A stretch of DNA of 64,000 bases from Rehmannia glutinosa (GCA_016081115.2 CM071929.1:620001-684000); one strand, 5' to 3'. Counted from the first letter of the stretch, positions 33,898 to 46,830 are shown. Notes: a model not told the origin generated them from the letters alone. Program-made: numbers and translations.

Positions 33898-36800
33898 TCA
33901 TCTCCTTCGCCTCCTTCTTTCATCTTCCTCGATTTCGTCATCTTCTCGGTATTCTTCTCTTTTTCTCATCTCCGGTAGCCTTCTTCTTCTTTTCATATGC
34001 TTTCCGAGCGACTTCATCTCTTCTTAATCTCTCTTGTCTTTCCTCCCATAGCATTTGAGTTTGTCTCTTATTTTCTTCTTCTATTCTTTTCGCATACTCG
34101 GCATTGCTTTTAGCCACTTGCAAATTGGCTACTTGGTCAAGACCAATTGAAGAGATCCCTCCTTTCTTGCCGGATCTACATACTCAATGTTTTTGGGCGA
34201 GGCCTAGGTCCGAAACCTCTTCCTCCCTCCACCTCCAGGCGTATTGTATCGGGGTCTTCTTCACATAATGTGAGACCCTTTTCAGAGTACAAGTCCCAAG
34301 CTTCTTCACATGGACATGTTTGCAAAGTATCAGCCATGGACATGTTTGGCGTTTTAAATTCATCAAGCGATCTTGGCTCATTTAGGATCATACGAGATGG
34401 CATAAGTGTCTCTGTCTACTAGAATGTCTCCATGTTGTTTCAAGATATTCATAACAGGGCATCCATTCTTCCTTCCACTTCCTCCATCCCTCGCTTCAAT
34501 TGTCTTTCTCTTTTCAACCATAGATATAGCGAGTGTTGGAGTGGCGAGTCCTTTGGGAGTTTCTTTGTCGATAATATCAGTTTGTGACAAGACCTTGTTG
34601 GGGGTTTGTGCAATCATTAAGGTCACATCTTTCGATCCTTCCCCTCAACAGACTTTCCTTTCTTTTGTTTTGACACTTCCTCATTTGTTTTTCCCTTCAC
34701 AGTTGCTTCATCTTTTCGACCGAGATCTCTTTAGCGCTTTAAAGTATTCCTCTTCCCCTTTTTGGCATCATCAAATGAGAGAGGGACCCCTGGAAACATG
34801 TTGGCAAGCGGGAAGTCGAGCTGGCGATAGCCGGGTTACGCTCGAGTCTGCTTTGTGGTGTATGCGGCACGAAATTCGGAGCGAGTAGCGTTGGATTCTA
34901 ATTTGAAATTAGCTTCATCTCGGCCATGAGAAGGCTGAATTTTCTATCCATGTTTTCTTCCATATGTTTGGAGATCACTCTTATTTTGCTCACGCAGCAG
35001 ACTTTATCTCGGCGGTGTGAGCTTCATGCATGTGCTCAATGTGTTCTCTCAATTTCGTTTTCGCATCGGCATTCTCGGCTCTCCTACCCGACTTGTTGAA
35101 CAATGTTCGAAATATCTAGCTTGTTCCACACGCATTGTTTCTTCTTTGTTGCCACCATTCCCCGATTACATTGTTATGCCTCTCAAGTCGGTGATAAGGT
35201 TGGCATCTCTGTTATCAATCTCATGTCCATAGAGGCTTGGTGCCTCTCCATCCGTTCAATTTTAAAGCAAATAATGCTTTGAACACCTCGAACTTTGGTT
35301 GTTTCTTCGTTGCGGTGACGGCCACGCGGCATCAAAGTCATAGTCACCTGGAATGATGGTGTCGGATGGAAGAACAGGATGCAGTGCGTGGAAGCGCAAG
35401 ATCGTTCTCGACTCGTCGGGAGGTCGGGTACCTCAGAGAGAGAAAGGAAATGATTCTACAAAGGAATCATCATGGCCAATCGGGATTTGTTCAATGATGA
35501 GAGGTGCGCGTGAAGTTCCTTTTGAGTCGAACTGCTGCGAGCTTGGGGAGCTGCGCGATGGACTGTTTTGTTGGGGTCTTTTGTGAAGTGGACCCGACTT
35601 CTTTGAGCCTCTGTTGTCTCAACAGACTTTGTCGGTCTGGTGGTTTCTCCAATTGAGTGGGTGGTCCTCGACCTTATCGAAGCGTCATCGGACGATGATG
35701 AGATTTCCATTGGTGGCTCACCATCAAAATTGAAAGTTTTGTAGTCTTGAGATCGACTTGCTCGTGCTTGGAACATCCTCGGTGAGTCTTTTGGATGCAT
35801 CACGGGGGATGACTCGAGAACCTTCTTCGTCGCGCCCGATCCCGAAAGGTTACGTCGGGATTGTCTGGGAATCATGAAGCGCGCTTATCTCTTTTCGAGA
35901 TGGATCAATGATAGCGGGAGGGATGTTCTCTACTTGACCTCTTTACCCCGGGAAGTCTCAACCTCCCGTTGGCCTTCATTACCTCCTGCAGTCTCAAGCT
36001 GCGGCGAGGCCTGGACCTCCTTTCGACGAGTGTCGGTGTCTTAGGGTCTTCTGCGGTGGCATCCATTGGAGTCTCAACACCATGGATTGCACTTTCATCG
36101 CCAGTGTTAACTCCCAGGGTTGTTCCGTCCGTGCCTCGATTTGCATCGCAGCGTCATTAGCCTTCGGAGCGGTTGGCACCTCGGTGAGCAGTCTCAATCA
36201 TGCGAGCTTCGTTGATGGCAACTTCTTTGTGTATTTTTGTGTTTGTACCTTCTCCACTTCGCCTCCTAAATTCGTTGTGGAGTCATCTGCAGCATCCTCC
36301 GACCTTTCTGCGGTGGAGGAGTTTCCCCCTCGGCGGCGCACCGGTGAGTGACTTGGAATAGGGTCACTCGTCTCCAAACTCATTTTTGCTGCGAGTGTTC
36401 AACCGTTGGGCGGTGGTAAGATACCTTCATTAGGGGTTGGCTCGATTGGGGTCCCCACTAACCCGGTTTCATCGCCGAGTTCCTTAATTCCTTCTTCCGA
36501 GTGAGTGGGGAAGTGGTGGCGGCAACAACGGTGGCGATTTCTTCGCGACTACTCCCATTGGATCAATTTCGATTTGTGTTTTGGAGGACTCTCCTGGTCC
36601 CTCCATCATGCTCTTCTCATGAAGAATTGCGGATTCATGCATTGCTTGCTGCATTTGCAACTCTTCTTGGCGGCGGCCAGGTCGAGATCCTCATCACTAC
36701 GATAGAATGTCGAAGTGAGGATGTGTATGTTTTGTGGTGCGGTGAGAGGCGAGATCTTTGGCCTTCTCTCGTGCCTCGGCTTCTCTCGCGTTTCTCCTTC

Positions 36801-38339
36801 TCCTTATCCTTGAAGATCTGCGCAGGATATCTTTGCGATTTTCTTCATCCGATCTTTGGGATCACAGAGGTCAAGAAAGTTCATCGATTCTCTCTTCTTC
36901 TTCGATAAACTCGGGCCGTTGGAACTGTTTCCTTGATCGACTCAATTTCCACTTCCTCCACTCACGCATACGATTTTGGATGTCCGGGTAAGGTGGGATA
37001 GGATCATCACATCACTATCATCTCTATCGCCTTCTTCTTGTGTCTCGGTGTGCGAACTACCATTTGTGTCTTGATTTGCCTCTCTTGATCGCCTTGACGA
37101 GACTTATTTGTTTCATCTATAATATCCGGAGACTCTACTTCTCCAACGGTCTCGGTATGTGCTCGGTGAGTGGTCGACTCGGCCCGGTTTCTCAAGCTCG
37201 GAGTGCTTGATGTTTCTTCTTCGTCTCTCTAGTTTGTACGGAGGATTTACGGTTTGAAAGAGTTTCTTCGAGTCTTGGCGGCGGGGCGATCTTGTGTGTT
37301 TTCTTCTAAGGAGAGCTGGTCGTCTTGGCTTATTAGATCTCCTCTTTTTGACGATCGGAGAGTGTAGTTGAGAGTCCTTCTCGAAATCTTTGCTTGAGAC
37401 ACGGCTACGGGGCGGGTGACTCGGTTGCGGGGGCGGAGCGAGTTTGTTTTTCTTTCTTTGCGGGAGTAGCGATCTTCTTAGCATTGCAGGGCGGCCAGAT
37501 TCTCTTTTTTGCGGGGTAGCTTTCTTCTTTGGTGGAGAGGAAACAATCTATATCTTGGGTGGTCATGAATCCCCTCACTCGTGTCGGCTCTCTTGGCGTA
37601 GGCTCTCTTACGTGCGCCGAGAGGTTTGATCCGAACATCCTATTGTTTACATGGAACGCCTTTCCATGTCTAAGAGGGACTCCTTTCACCTCCATCACCG
37701 CCAATCACCAGGCCATATCCTAGGGATCCTCCAAATGCACCATCTTCCTTGAAGGATTTGTTCCCTACATTCTCGCAGAGTCATTTGTAGACAAACTCGG
37801 CCCGATTTATTTTCCTTTCTTCAATGATCGCAACCATTATGATCAACTTTGCTTTTGATAGTTGGTCAAAGCGCCAAATTTGATGTCATGCATTTGGCAA
37901 CTATGTCCATAGCTTGTGATAATCCTCCTTCAAAGTGACCTCTTGTTTCTTTGTGTAAACTATTTTATCGGCAAAGTCGGGCTTGGCTACTTCCTTCCAA
38001 GCGGCCAGGTTTACATCATCCGTTGATTTACGATGCTCCTTCCGTCGGTAGTGAGCGGTGTTGACCAAATCCTTGGCGAGAGATGGTGAGCTTCTTTCCG
38101 TGAGCAGATGACTTTTCCCTTCATCGTGAATCTCGGTGTTCACGTAGAAATGCGACCTCTTCCACATAGGTCATCGAGAACTCCATCGTCGAGAAATGGT
38201 TTCGGCCGGACGTTTGAGCTTTTCGGCGATTTTCTTTATAAGGGCGTCATCGGACCCCTGTTTGACCATGCCTCGAAATCCACGGTCGACCTGTGTGGAT
38301 TTGCTTTCCTAGCTTGACAAAATCATAGGTTGATGCCAT
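33898..38339 (-). pseudogene. ORF3, extra coding region downstream of pol, Sirevirus copy 2
   Basis: The start codon is at 38337-38339, giving MASTYDFVKLGKQIHT as in copy 1. The N-terminal block includes DDVNLAAWKEVAKPDFADKI, TLKEDYHKLW and, in shifted frames, KLIIMVAIIEERKINRAEF, GYGLVIGG and GKAFHVNNRMFGSNL. A Lys/Arg/Pro-rich middle follows (37110-37700). Further on come YDPKSR-type motifs and acidic segments, then a C-terminal helix AKSNAEYAKRIEEENKRQTQ and WEERQERLRRDEVARKAYEK (33940-34110), a probable coiled coil. The stop is at 33898-33900. The same order, length (4.44 against 4.52 kb) and ends in both copies argue that ORF3 is a real family gene. Its function is unknown; assembly into multimers through the coiled coil is inference. 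Confidence 0.7.
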
Positions 38340-38900
38340 TTTTCGGGATTTCACCGAAAAGAAATTTAGAAATTTGATTTGAATCACGAGAGGGTTTTGA
38401 GAGAGTTTTGCCTTTGTTTCGAGATAGAAATGAACCGTTTTGGTGATATGTGAGAGAAACCAGGCGAAAATGGGGTAAGTATGGTTTACGAAAGGGCGTG
38501 CGGGTGGTTTTAAAATGTGATCGAAATCAACGGCTTAGATTTTGCACGCCGATTAGCATTTAATGTCTCGAATTTAATGCGGTGACATTTATATCCAATC
38601 ATAAGCTTGGTATGACTTTTTGTCTGTACACATCATCATTATGGCGTCATTCTTAAAAACATTCCCGCTTAGTAAAAATGACTGCGTTTTTGTCACTTTG
38701 CTCATAAATGACTCGAACTTATCCCTTAGCCGATTTAACTCTTCTCAGTCACAGTTCTCTTAAGTGACTTATTTGTCACTAATTCGGTATAGTTTGTCTT
38801 TTCCGACATGGTGATTCATTTAGGCGATTTTGAGAATTGATCCTTTTTCTCTTCTTGTGTTTCATTTCTTTTCTTTGAGTCTTCGAGTTTTAACTCGGCT
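38340..38900 (-). other. Non-coding interval between pol and ORF3, copy 2
   Basis: The counterpart of 20301-20880 in copy 1, similar in length and sequence. No gene is seen. Confidence 0.5.
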
Positions 38901-40560
38901 CAATTAACCCTAACTCATGCTTGAGTTCTTCAAATCTTGACTCACATAATGGTTTTGTGAATATGTCATTAAGCTTGTTTATCGGTTGAGATATATTCCA
39001 ATATGATGTCCTTCTTTTCAACATGATCTCTTATGAAGTGATATCGACATCGATATGCTTTGTTCTTGAGTGCAACACAGGATTTCGAGTGATTGCAATT
39101 GCACTTGTGTTATCACACATGATTGGAATTTCCTTTTCTTCAACTTCATAGTCTCTCATTTCTTTGCCTCATCCATAGGATTTGGGCAAAAATGTGTTGC
39201 CGTGACTATGTATTCGCTTCCTTTTGTAGAGGTGGCTATGGAATTTTGCTTCTTGATAAACTAGGAAATCGGCTTTGTTTCCAAGCATTTGACATGTGCA
39301 CGAGGTGATTTTCTGTCAACTCGCATCCAAGATAGTCAGTCGAATAGCCAATTAGCTTGAATCCACCTTCCTTTGGATACCATAAGCCAACTTCTTGGCT
39401 TCCTTTCAAGTATCTCAAGATTCTCTTATTTCTTTGTCATATGACTCTCTTTTGGAGCGATTGAAATCTTGCACATACACCTACGGCAAAGGTGATGTAC
39501 GGCTCTGCTTCTTTGTGAGATAGAGCAATGATCCGATAAGTGCTCTATATCTTGTTTGATCTCTGAGGCTTGCCATCCGCATCCATGTCCATTTTGGTCG
39601 ATGTATTCATTGGTATTTTCACGAGAAGACTTCTCCTCCATACCAAATTTCTTCATTAAATCTCGGTGTATTTTGTTTGACTTATGAAGGTTCCATCCTT
39701 GAGTTGTTTCACTTGGAGTCAAGGAAGAATGTCGACTCTCCCATCATGCTCATTTCAAATTTGCTTTGCATGAGGTTTGAAAATTTTTCACATAGCTCTT
39801 TGTTTGTGGATCCAAAAATGATGTCATCCACATATATTTGAACAAGCAGTATGCTCTTCTTGTCTTGAATTCTGAAAAGTGTTCTATCTACTTTTCCTTT
39901 TGTGAATCCATTCTCAGTTAGGAATTGTGACAAAGTATCATACCATGCTCTGGGTGCCTGTTTCAATCCATACAGAGCTTTCTTGAGTTTGTATACCTTA
40001 TTTCCAAGAGTCTTCTGCTCAAATCCTGGAGGTTGTTCAACATACACTTCTTCTTCCAATAAACCATTTAGGAATGCACTTTTTATATCCATCTGATATA
40101 CAATAAAATTCTTGTGAGTTGCATAGGCAAGAAACATCCTTATAGCTTCCAATCTTGCTATAGGAGCAAATGTTTCATCAAAATCTATTCCTTCTTCTTG
40201 GCAATATCCTTTGGCTACTAGTCTTGCTTTGTTTCTTACCACATAACCCTCCTCGTTCATCTTGTTTCTGAACACCCATTTAGTACCAATAACATTTTGA
40301 TGGGTGGGTCTTTGAACTAATTCCCATACTTTATTTCTTTCAAAGCGATTGACTCTTCTTGCATAGCTTGAATCCAATGTGTGTCATCCAATGCTTGTAA
40401 CACATCTTTGGGCTCTATTTGCGAGATAAAGCATGTGAACATAGCTTCTTGTTGAGTTACGGATCTTGTTTTGACACCTTCTCTTATATCTCCAATGACA
40501 AGTTATGGTGGATGGTCTTTCGGCCATCTTACATCGGAGTTGAAGTAAGTTAGCTGAATT
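38901..40560 (-). pseudogene. Sirevirus copy 2 reverse transcriptase and RNase H
   Basis: An unbroken frame at 39709-40377 gives RRVNRFERNKVWELVQRP, GTKWVFRNKMNEEGYVVRNK, DFDETFAPIARLEAIRMFL, DIKSAFLNGLLEEEVYVEQ, KALYGLKQAPRAWYDTL and the catalytic IYVDDIIFGSTNKEL (YVDD at 39823-39834). This is the longest intact domain in the window and covers the RT fingers and palm. RT then continues shifted (39426-39722) with DLMKKFGMEEKSS. RNase H follows with RYLKGSQEVGLWYPKEGGF at about 39370-39418 and a decayed C-terminus to about 38930. Catalytic residues of RT are present; RNase H is broken. Confidence 0.93.
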
Positions 40561-42010
40561 GATCGTCTAGCATTTGTGTTGCTTTGATCGACTCTCTCGT
40601 AATCACTTAGCTGCAAATTTTCCATCTGTTTTTGAGATTGACTATATCATCTTCTTACGAGTTTACAATTCGTTTCGAAGCAAGATAGGGATTTTTTTAC
40701 GTATGTTTGGATGATTGACTTATGTTGATTCTTCAATATCTTCTCCATTTACATTTGGCTCATCGAATACCACATGAATGGATTCCTCTCGCAACCATAG
40801 TCCTTTTGTTGAGTACTCTATAGGCTTTGTTTTTTTGAGTATCACAAGAAGATATCTTCATCACTTTAGCATCGAAAGCCTTTAGATTGTCTTTGCCATT
40901 GTTATGAATGGCATTTACATCCAAATATTCTAAAATCAACAAATCTCATCCAGGGAGTCTTTGTCGGTATGTCTGTTTATCATACATCTGTTTTGAGTGT
41001 AGCAAGTTGTGTTGATTGCTTGAGCCCAAAATCTTTTTGGTAACCCTGTTTGACTAACATGGTCCTTCTTTGCTTCTTTGAGAGTTTTATTCCTTCTTTC
41101 GCAACTCCATTCTGCTTTGTGGAGTCCTTGCTGCAGATAATTCATGACCAATGCCATTTTCAATACAATACGAGTTATTATCCCATTGACAAACTCGGTT
41201 CCTCTGTCACGATCTTATTTTGATAATGGTTTGGCTCTTTTCATTTTGAATTTTCTTCATCAAGCGTAGGCGGTTTACGTAGAGTTTCTTTCTTCTTACA
41301 CATGAATATTGTCCATGTATATCTTGAGTAGTCATCTACTACCACCAAGGTATATTTCTTCCCACTTATGCTAGCAGGTTCAATGGACCAAATAGATCCA
41401 TATGTAGTAGGTGCAATATCCTTGTTGAAGGCAAGGCAAGTCTTTTCTTTGAATGATGATTTGATTTGTTTTCCCTTCGACATGCGTCACATATACTTTC
41501 CTTCTTGTATCGAGTCGGAAGTCCTTCCACAATATTACTTAAAGCAAGCTTGTTAATCGTTTTGAAATTTAGATGACTCGGCTTTTTGTGCCATGACCGA
41601 CTTGATTAATTTTGTGCTTTTTGCTAATAGGCGGTGATGTGTGTAGCGGTTGACCAATCTACTACATACATGTTCTTTTTGTCGTATCCTTGCAACACAA
41701 CTTCATTCGATTCAAGTATCCTTGATTTGGCATATACCCATGTTAAATCAATATTATAGCCCTTATCACGAGTTGGTGATGCTTAGCAAGTTGAAGTTGA
41801 GTCCTTCAACATATGCAACATCGTGATTTCTAATCCGTTCTCTTGATGGATCCAATGCCTCTTATTTCACCGGAGCTTCATTTCCTCCAAATATGACTTT
41901 TGCTCCTTTAACTTCCTTGAATTTTGATGATTTTTCTTGTTTCTGTCATATGTTTGGAAGCGACCACTATCCATGTACCAGGTTCCTTGGCACATTTGTT
42001 CCTTGAAACT
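40561..42010 (-). pseudogene. Sirevirus copy 2 protease and integrase
   Basis: Protease has WYMDSGRFQT with Asp-Ser-Gly at 41963-41971. The integrase core includes MDLFGP with the first Asp near 41395, GKKYTLVVVDDYSRYTW at about 41310-41370, and the RGTEFVNG segment near 41190. The catalytic Glu region near 41090-41110 reads WSCERRNKTLKEAKKDHV in a shifted frame. Next comes GLPKRFWAQAINTTCYTQNR (41000-41065) and the copia tail, where VMKISS and VLNKRTMVA are visible (40760-40880). Functions are polyprotein cleavage and cDNA integration. Small indels break it about every 150-250 bp. Confidence 0.88.
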
Positions 42011-44345
42011 GCAATCAAGGAAATTAAGTTTTAGGTACCCATACTTGTCTTGGTCTGAGGGGTTAGAGTTGTAAGATGATCCAACCAACTTATAGCCAAA
42101 TGATTTGACTCTAAGGAGTTGCCATCTATCGAGTGCCATAATCATAATTAATCTTGGCAAATTGCTTGGGGATTTTAGGTTCATACAATTTTGTTTTTTG
42201 TCTGTATGCTTGTGTATGTGTTTTAGCAATCGCTTCTTTGGGTAATTGTGGTGTCTCGAGTGTAGTGTCTAGGTGCATATGTGTCTTTGATGAAAGCTTT
42301 TATACCTTTGGAATGGCCTTTCTTTGAGTTCTAGGCCTTTGCCATTTGGGCTTATATTCCATAAGTCTATCTTTGATAGTTCACATCATTCCAATCGACT
42401 TGGCTTGGATATTTTCTACCACTCCCATCATATGTATTTCTTTTGTAGATTTTAAGGATTTTTGGTAGCTCTGTTTCTTCTTTTATTTTTGTTTGGGAGT
42501 ATTTGAGGAACTCGTTGAATCTCTTCTCATTTGTCCTTTCAGCGCACTCAGTTGATTGTTTTCATTTTCCTTTATAACCAAGGCCAGTTTGCTTGTAATT
42601 GTGCTTTGGAGTGAATGTGTGTGCAACATTTGGAGTTTTGGATTTTTAGACTCTTTATTGCTTGATGATCATTTTTCCAAAATTACTTTTGGAGTTTGAC
42701 ATAGCACGGAGAATTAAATCCTAAGCTTTGTCTTGTCTCACATTCTCTTTGACTCATAATAAGATCATCCAATGATTTAGATGCCTTAGTGAATGAGGCA
42801 ATCACATTTTGAGGTCATTCTCCCTCTTTTCTATGGCGGCTATTTCTGCTATTAGCTTGGCATTTTCAGACCTTTAAACATTCATTCTCATCGGCTATTT
42901 GACTTAGAGTACTCGGCTCCTTAGTCAATTTGTGAGTTTGGCTCTTGAGTAAATTTGTTTTCCTCATTTAGTAGTGTGTGTGAGGATTTAATGTGTTCAA
43001 AATATTTCATCATTTTGCCTAATGAATCATAAAGATCGAGTGGGTGATGAAGTGTGTGTGTCACGAGTCACTATCACTAGAATCGAGTTTGATGAGTTGG
43101 AGTGTACCTCATCTTCTTGGTTAGGTTGATCTTGTTCCTTGGCCATCAAACGGATCGGGCTTCTTCTTGAGTCACTTGAGTAGTCGGCTTCATCGCTCTC
43201 ACGAATCACCGCCGTCTCTCTTGACTTTTGTCTCGGCGATCTCTGCCAACATTGCCTTTTTCTTTTCTTGTCTTCTTTCTTTGAAGACCTTTCTTTCTTC
43301 TTCATTCATGTATTGTTGACTACAAGATATGGGTAATCAATGGCGTAGTTACCTGGTTGCCTACGGTTCAGCATAGATATTCAACCTTTTGATCGACTCT
43401 TTCCATTCTTGGATTGTCACCCTTTGATATTGACTTTTTGATGATGTTCTCTTGGTTGGCCTATCTTCCCTTGACTTGGAGGAGCTGGAGTGTCTTACGG
43501 AGGATTCGCCCTTGCCTCTCTTGTAGTTCTTATTGAAGAACTTGTTGAACCTTTTAACCATCGGGGCTATTTCTTGAGGATCAATGACTTCTTTGACCTC
43601 GGCTCTCTTTCCATCTTTAACAATTAGAGTACATTGTTTTGGGTACATTTGTCTCTTCCACGATCTTTTCTTCTCGGCTCAAATTCGTAGACTTTGAGAT
43701 GCGAGAATAGTTCATGGTTGGAGGTTTTCGATAGGTCCATGGAATGTCTCGGTGCCATGACCTTCATTTCCCATTCGGCTAGGAGACTTTTTAGGATCTT
43801 CATACACATTTCTTTCGTGTATATTCCTTTCCAAGTGCGAGATAGCTCGTTGGTGATTTACGTGAACCGAGCATCCAGTTGATCCAAGTTTTCTCCTGCG
43901 ATCATTTTGAAATTCTCAAATTTTTGTACGACCACCGATAATTTATTTTCCTTGATTTGCTCACGAGCCTTCACAAATCAATGTTAGTTTGTCCCATTTC
44001 TTTAGCCGTTTTGCATGATTTGACTTTATTGAACATGGCTTTGTCCAAGGTTTTGTAAAGGATGTCCTTGGCTACATTGTCCAGGTTGTATCTTTTTTGT
44101 CATCATTTGTCCATTCGGTTCTTGGTTTTTCAACCATAGGTGGTCTAGGGGCAACATCATCTTCACCTTCATTTTGTAGCTCTTCTTCTTGAGTTGTGTT
44201 CACTTTTAAGATTTGCGGTGGCCCATCCTCTATCACTATCCACATCTCATCATGTAATCTTTGATAGATGAGCTGCATCACGAATTTTCCAATCATCAAA
44301 TTCTTCAATTGTGAACATAGGGATGCGTGTCAAATTTGCTTCCAT
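42011..44345 (-). pseudogene. Sirevirus copy 2 gag and acidic linker
   Basis: The start codon at 44343-44345 gives MEANLTRIPMF followed by TIEEFDDWK in a shifted frame. RLHDEMWIVIEDGPPQILKV (44150-44265) and HSMDLSKTSNHELFSHLK (43700-43760) are the Gag core. KEVIDPQEIAPMVKRFNKFF is near 43550-43600. The zinc knuckle region near 43340-43385 is recognisable but has lost cysteines to indels. The acidic linker reads MAKEQDQPNQEDEVHSNSSN at 43085-43145, then coiled-coil-like and basic sequence up to the protease. It parallels copies 1 and 3. Confidence 0.88.
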
Positions 44346-44458
44346 GATAATAAATTTTAATGATAAAAGAATTTTTGAAAATTTAAGTACTAAAACAGAC
44401 TTTGAAAAGTTTGGAGATCTAGTTCGGTAACCGGTGCGGAAGGCTCAATGAACCAACC

Positions 44459-44470
44459 GCTATGATACCA
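44459..44470 (-). promoter_or_regulatory. Primer-binding site of copy 2
   Basis: The minus strand reads TGGTATCATAGC, two bases inside the 5' LTR; one mismatch from the initiator methionine tRNA complement TGGTATCAGAGC. Confidence 0.8.
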
Positions 44471-44472
44471 CT

Positions 44473-46022
44473 TGTAGGTCCCAAGGGGTGTGAGTGTAAG
44501 GTTTAGAAGGGGGTTGAATAAACCTTAGATTTTCGATTTAGTCCTTTTAAAAGTTGAGTTGATACTACACGGTGTGTCTAGGTGGATAGCCAATTTAGTT
44601 AATCAATAGAGTTAGTCACTCAATGGACTCATCGATTTGTTGATAGAATAACTCAGATGTTAAGATGAATTAGCTGTTGTGGTTTGTTTACGCGGAAGAC
44701 TTAACACCCTTAAGTTTGGTTTAGTAGAGATTTAAAGCTTGATTTAATACTTAGAAATTATCTAATGGATAGCAAATATGTCGTGAGAATTAAACAAATA
44801 TGATGCGAGGAATTAAAGTCTTTGAAATGTAAATGACACGATAAGTTTTTATAGAGGTTCAAAGATGTGGTAATTCTTCTACTCCTCTCTTCTCCAACTC
44901 TGGAGGAATCCACTAGGTATTGATCAAGTATACAAAGTGGTAATAGTCCGGATACAAGTCTTGATCACACTGGTGACTTGATCCTTTGGGACTCGATCTG
45001 GAGACGCTTGATCACTCGGTGGCTTCTCGTGCGACTCGGCTTCTTCAGGCGTTTGCCTTGCTACTACTGACCCACTTGCTCAAGCTCTTTGGATTTGATC
45101 ACAAAGCCCTCCAAAAGCTCAAGACTTGGTTCAACCTTGAACCTTCCTACAATCCTTCGTGGAATGTAGACCCCTTGATTCTTGATAATTTCCTCTTCAA
45201 CTGATTGAAGTTATCTTTCCTTCACAGGTGAGTGTTGGATTGATGTTCTTGAAGTGTAGGCTTGAGGATTGAGCTTTTAATAACTTGAGAATATTTCGAG
45301 GTTACAAAAATGTTTCTTTGTTGCTTGTATGGTCAAGGTAACCTTCGTGTCTGCGTGTCCTTTTCTCGAGTTATTCCTCGGCCTTTTATAGTGAGCTTTC
45401 AAAAATCGCCCGTTGAAGAGATATGCTTATTTTTAAAGTCACTTGTGGTCGTTGGCTTGTCTTGTTGCGATCCTTGGAATTGCCATTTCCTCGTATGAAT
45501 TGTTCTTGACTTTTGAGTTCGACACGGTGTAGTGCTTCCCATTGGTTTATTCCTTTTGCACGCAACGGGACTTGAGCACTTCGAGAAAGGTAGCATGGAG
45601 ATATTACTTGTTTAAGTAATTCTCTTGATTTACGTGCAACGGATCTTTTTGATTATCTCGACTTTTGCATTTTCTTGCTTTCCCAAGTGACTTAGAGTCG
45701 CTTCCAATCATTGGATGACTCTTGTCACTTCAACTTGAGACTTGGCTTATCTTGAGTTGACTTGGTGATACTCCTCTCGATTGCATCTTATTTGCTCCTT
45801 GATCGAGTTCCGTCTTTTCTTCTTTGCCATACTCATTTGTCTTGCGTGAGTCTTCCTTCTAGTCTCCGGTTGTCTTCTTGCATGTTTGGGCATAGCCGAC
45901 TTAACTCGGCTTGACCAGCCTAATTATTACAATGCGAGTTTACAACAAAAATTGGGGTGCCAACTTCCTATTCTAAGTTTTACATGGCATTCATCAAAAT
46001 CTAAACAATAAATTTCCCAACA
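44473..46022 (-). repeat. 5' LTR of Sirevirus copy 2
   Basis: A 1550-bp LTR with intact ends, TGTTGGGAAATTTATTG and CTTGGGACCTACA on the minus strand. The outer end abuts the TTGAT duplication. Confidence 0.93.
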
Positions 46023-46027
46023 TTGAT

Positions 46028-46830
46028 GCATCACTATAAATAACAAAATCTTTAGTGGGGTCGGGAATAGTTATCGATGCGAAGTAATCCTTCGTTTCAA
46101 CTCCTAAAAGCTTTCTTCGCATTTCTCATTCCATTGGAACTTCTCCCATTTTCTTGTCGATCGAGTCAGTCATAGGCGCAACTATCTTTGAGAATCCTTC
46201 AATAAATCTCCGATAATAGCTTTGCCAAACCTAGAAAAGCTGCGAACTTCATTCGCATTTGTAGGTGCACTCCATTCATTGATTGCTTCAACTTTAACTG
46301 GGTCTACTTCAATTCCTTGGCGGTGATTACATGTCCAAGAAACACCACTCGATCTAGCCAAAACTCGCATTTCTTGAATTTCACATATAACTTTTCCTTG
46401 CGAAGTGTTTCTAGCACTATTCTTAAGTGCTCAGTATGTTGCTCTCTATTATTTGAATATACAAGTATATCATCTATAAAGACTATGACGAATTGGTCTA
46501 GATACAGATGAAATACTCTATTCATCAAGTCCATGAATACTGCTGGTGCATTACTTAACCCAAATGGCATTACTACAAACTCATAATGTCCATATTAAGT
46601 TCTAAATGCCGTTTGAATATCACTCTCTTTAATTTTTAAGCGATGATATTCGAATCTCACGTCAATCTTAGAGAAAGTGTTGGCACCTCTCAATTGATCG
46701 AACAAGTCTTCAATCCTCGATAGCGGGTACTTGTTCTTCACTGTGAGTCGATTAAGTTCTCTATAATCGATACACATTCTAAGTGACCCGTCTTTTTCTT
46801 TACAAACAGAAGGCGGTGCTCCCACGGTGA
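46028..46830 (-). pseudogene. Chromovirus reverse transcriptase and start of RNase H
   Basis: Minus-strand frames give GSLRMCIDYRELNRLTVKNK and YPLSRIEDLFDQLRGANTFS (46680-46790), then MPFGLSNAPAVFMDLMNR and the catalytic FIDDILVYSNN (FIDD at 46469-46480). FWLDRVVFLGHVI follows at 46320-46370 and PVKVEAINEW with SFSRFG near 46250-46310. F/Y-I-D-D and the order of blocks are those of Ty3/gypsy RT. RNase H begins near 46150 and continues across the Sirevirus insertion at 32046. One frame break near 46590 separates the fingers from the palm. Confidence 0.92.

Larger units (their letters stand above)
32052..46022 (-). mobile_element. Sirevirus-like Ty1/copia element, copy 2 (full length, TSD TTGAT)
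   Basis: On the minus strand it contains 5' LTR, primer-binding site, gag, acidic linker, protease, integrase, RT, RNase H, ORF3, polypurine tract and 3' LTR, 13,971 bp in all. Both outer ends are intact (TGTTGGG and CCTACA). It is flanked by a perfect 5-bp duplication TTGAT (32047-32051 and 46023-46027). It interrupts the chromovirus between RT and RNase H, so it is younger than the chromovirus. RT is the best preserved part: 222 codons read without interruption (39709-40377). It faces copy 1 tail to tail. Confidence 0.95.

Noticed and set aside
34406..34888. 160-codon plus-strand frame opposite ORF3 of copy 2
   Set aside because: It is an antisense shadow of ORF3, with Ser/Phe/Leu-rich composition expected from complementing Lys/Glu/Arg-rich coding sequence.
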